A stretch of 50,907 bases of DNA from Anaerolineaceae bacterium (GTDB taxonomy: Bacteria > Chloroflexota > Anaerolineae > Anaerolineales > Anaerolineaceae), in the NCBI GenBank assembly GCA_017417055.1, contig JAFPZX010000056.1:1-50907 (forward strand), written 5' to 3'. The notes under the pieces were generated by a model that saw only the letters and a program-made list of their open reading frames with translations, was not told the origin of the DNA and made no database searches. A program made the position numbers and the translations under genes. Below, one piece after another: positions 49,920 through 50,907 of the stretch (position 1 is the stretch's first letter; every line of letters starts with the position of its first letter).

Positions 49920-50783
49920 ATGCGCTATCCGGAACACGAGTCTCAGCTGTTTTATATTCTTCGTCATGGTTTCCCGACTATTGAAAACACGGATTCGGAA
50001 TATCAGGATCTGACCTTCAACAAGCTGTTGGTGTATTACGAAGCAAAAGGTGTGCAATTAAATAAAAGAACCTTCAGAAAAAATCTTGGCCTGTTGACAC
50101 CGGAAGGAAAATACAATATTCTTGCCCAACTGCTTTCGGATGACAGCAGAATTCCGATTCGGTTTGGTCTTTTCAGCGGAAATACAAAATCTTCTGCGAT
50201 GTATTCTGTAAGAGAATTTGGGAATACCTGCCTGTTGTATTCGCTGGATGATGTTTTGCGCTATGGAGATGTACTGAATATTCCGCAGGCTGATGAGCGG
50301 AACCGGATCGTTGAGCGGAAAGAGGTTATGCTTTTTAATCAGGAATCCTATCGGGAAGCAGTAATCAATGCTTTCGTACACAATCGTTGGCTGGAAGGAA
50401 ATGCACCGATGTTCAATTCATTCCGGGATCGGGTAGAAATTCTTTCCCGTGGTAGTTTGCCCCCGAATCAAACAATTGAAGGTTTTTATGCCGGTGAATC
50501 TATTCCTGTAAATCCGGCTCTTTCCCGCATTTTTATACAGCTGCATATTACAGAACACACCGGCAGAGGTGTGCCGAAAATTACGGAAGTGTACGGTGAA
50601 ACAGCAGTTCGCTTTAATGAGAATAACATTATTGTAACGATTCCCTTCAATTGGTTGAATGTACAAGATCAGGAGAATAATGTACAAGATGGTGTAAATA
50701 GTCTCCAAGTTACTACCCAAGTTGCGTCTGAAAATGTACAAGATCGTGAAGAAATTATCCCAGATAATGTAGATAATACGTAA
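49920..50783 (+). pseudogene. 5'-truncated ATP-binding regulator (AlbA_2/HATPase_c_4 type)
   Basis: The 287-residue frame matches the middle and C-terminal parts of a common family of transcription-regulator-like proteins. It has QDLTFNKLLVYYEAKGVQLN, the YSVREFGNTCLLYSL segment, the ATP-binding REAVINAFVHNRWLEGNAP with RVEILSRGSLPPNQTIEGFY, and HITEHTGRGVPKITEVYGE. The N-terminal AlbA_2 (Schlafen-like) domain of about 150 residues that these proteins usually have is missing. After an Asn/Val/Gln linker with repeated NVQD words the frame ends at 50783 without the usual winged helix. It is therefore truncated at both ends, probably a decaying gene. The remaining 50784-50907 ends in AGTAAGGAGTATGGC, another array-like word. 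Confidence 0.65.
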
Positions 50784-50907
50784 GCGTCAAATAGAAGACG
50801 GCTTGAAAAAAATGTAGAAAAGGACCATACTCTAAATAAGACGCGGGGTTTCTACGAGAATCTCGTGGAAATCTCGAGAAACGTATGAAAATAGTAAGGA
50901 GTATGGC

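Overview
The window looks like chromosomal DNA of an anaerobic, moderate-GC bacterium, most likely Chloroflexota (Anaerolineae-like). This is inference. The supports are an NBR1-type Ig-like lipoprotein, a LysM lipoprotein with a Pro/Thr/Glu-rich linker, a single-chain archaeal/eukaryal-type glycyl-tRNA synthetase, and abundant intergenic palindromes. No rRNA, prophage, intact transposase or CRISPR array is visible.

Layout. 1-7.9 kb: a truncated sugar-binding protein gene divergent from a D-lyxose isomerase, then a sugar-phosphate transferase, a membrane acyltransferase, a family-5 solute-binding lipoprotein and ComEC. 8-11.5 kb: glgC, plsC and a convergent family-2 glycosyltransferase. 11.7-16.2 kb: an iron-type ABC importer (binding protein, fused permease, ATPase) with a four-helix-bundle cassette between the first two genes. 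16.3-19.2 kb: a toxin-antitoxin pair, a CBS/DRTGG-type manganese pyrophosphatase, a repeat-rich stretch and tRNA-Val(GAC). 20-27 kb: a nitrogen/carbamoyl cluster. Glutamate dehydrogenase, an aminotransferase and carbamate kinase lie on the minus strand, divergent from aspartate carbamoyltransferase and a cyclic amidohydrolase; a second four-helix-bundle cassette separates the last two. 27.15-27.4 kb: an AT-rich tract followed by six same-strand DnaA-box-like nonamers, a good candidate oriC. 27.4-28.1 kb: a second toxin-antitoxin pair. 28.5-32.9 kb: argC-argJ-argB-argD. 33-35.8 kb: a small hypothetical gene, an orphan antitoxin, a LysM lipoprotein coupled to tgt. 35.9-39.1 kb: two tandem Arm/Rmt-like 16S rRNA methyltransferase homologues and an RsmF-like m5C methyltransferase. 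39.2-43.3 kb: the NBR1-like lipoprotein, tldD-tldE and a convergent flavodoxin. 43.4-48.2 kb: a six-gene operon of small secreted proteins of two alternating types behind a near-consensus promoter. 48.3-50.8 kb: glyS and a 5'-truncated ATP-binding regulator.

The most unusual feature is the intergenic space. Two four-helix-bundle (23S-IVS-protein family) genes each sit between inverted arrays of short degenerate words and interrupt operons. Gene-less versions of these arrays begin at or just after the stop codons of many other genes. Superimposed are several palindromic repeat families: a modular MITE-like family with ends close to GGGAAACGCTGATTAAT, a GAGTCA/TGACTC family, GGGGACWGTCCC hairpins, and long stem-loops. 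Together they suggest a genome colonised by small non-autonomous elements, with the four-helix-bundle cassette as the best candidate for an undescribed element.
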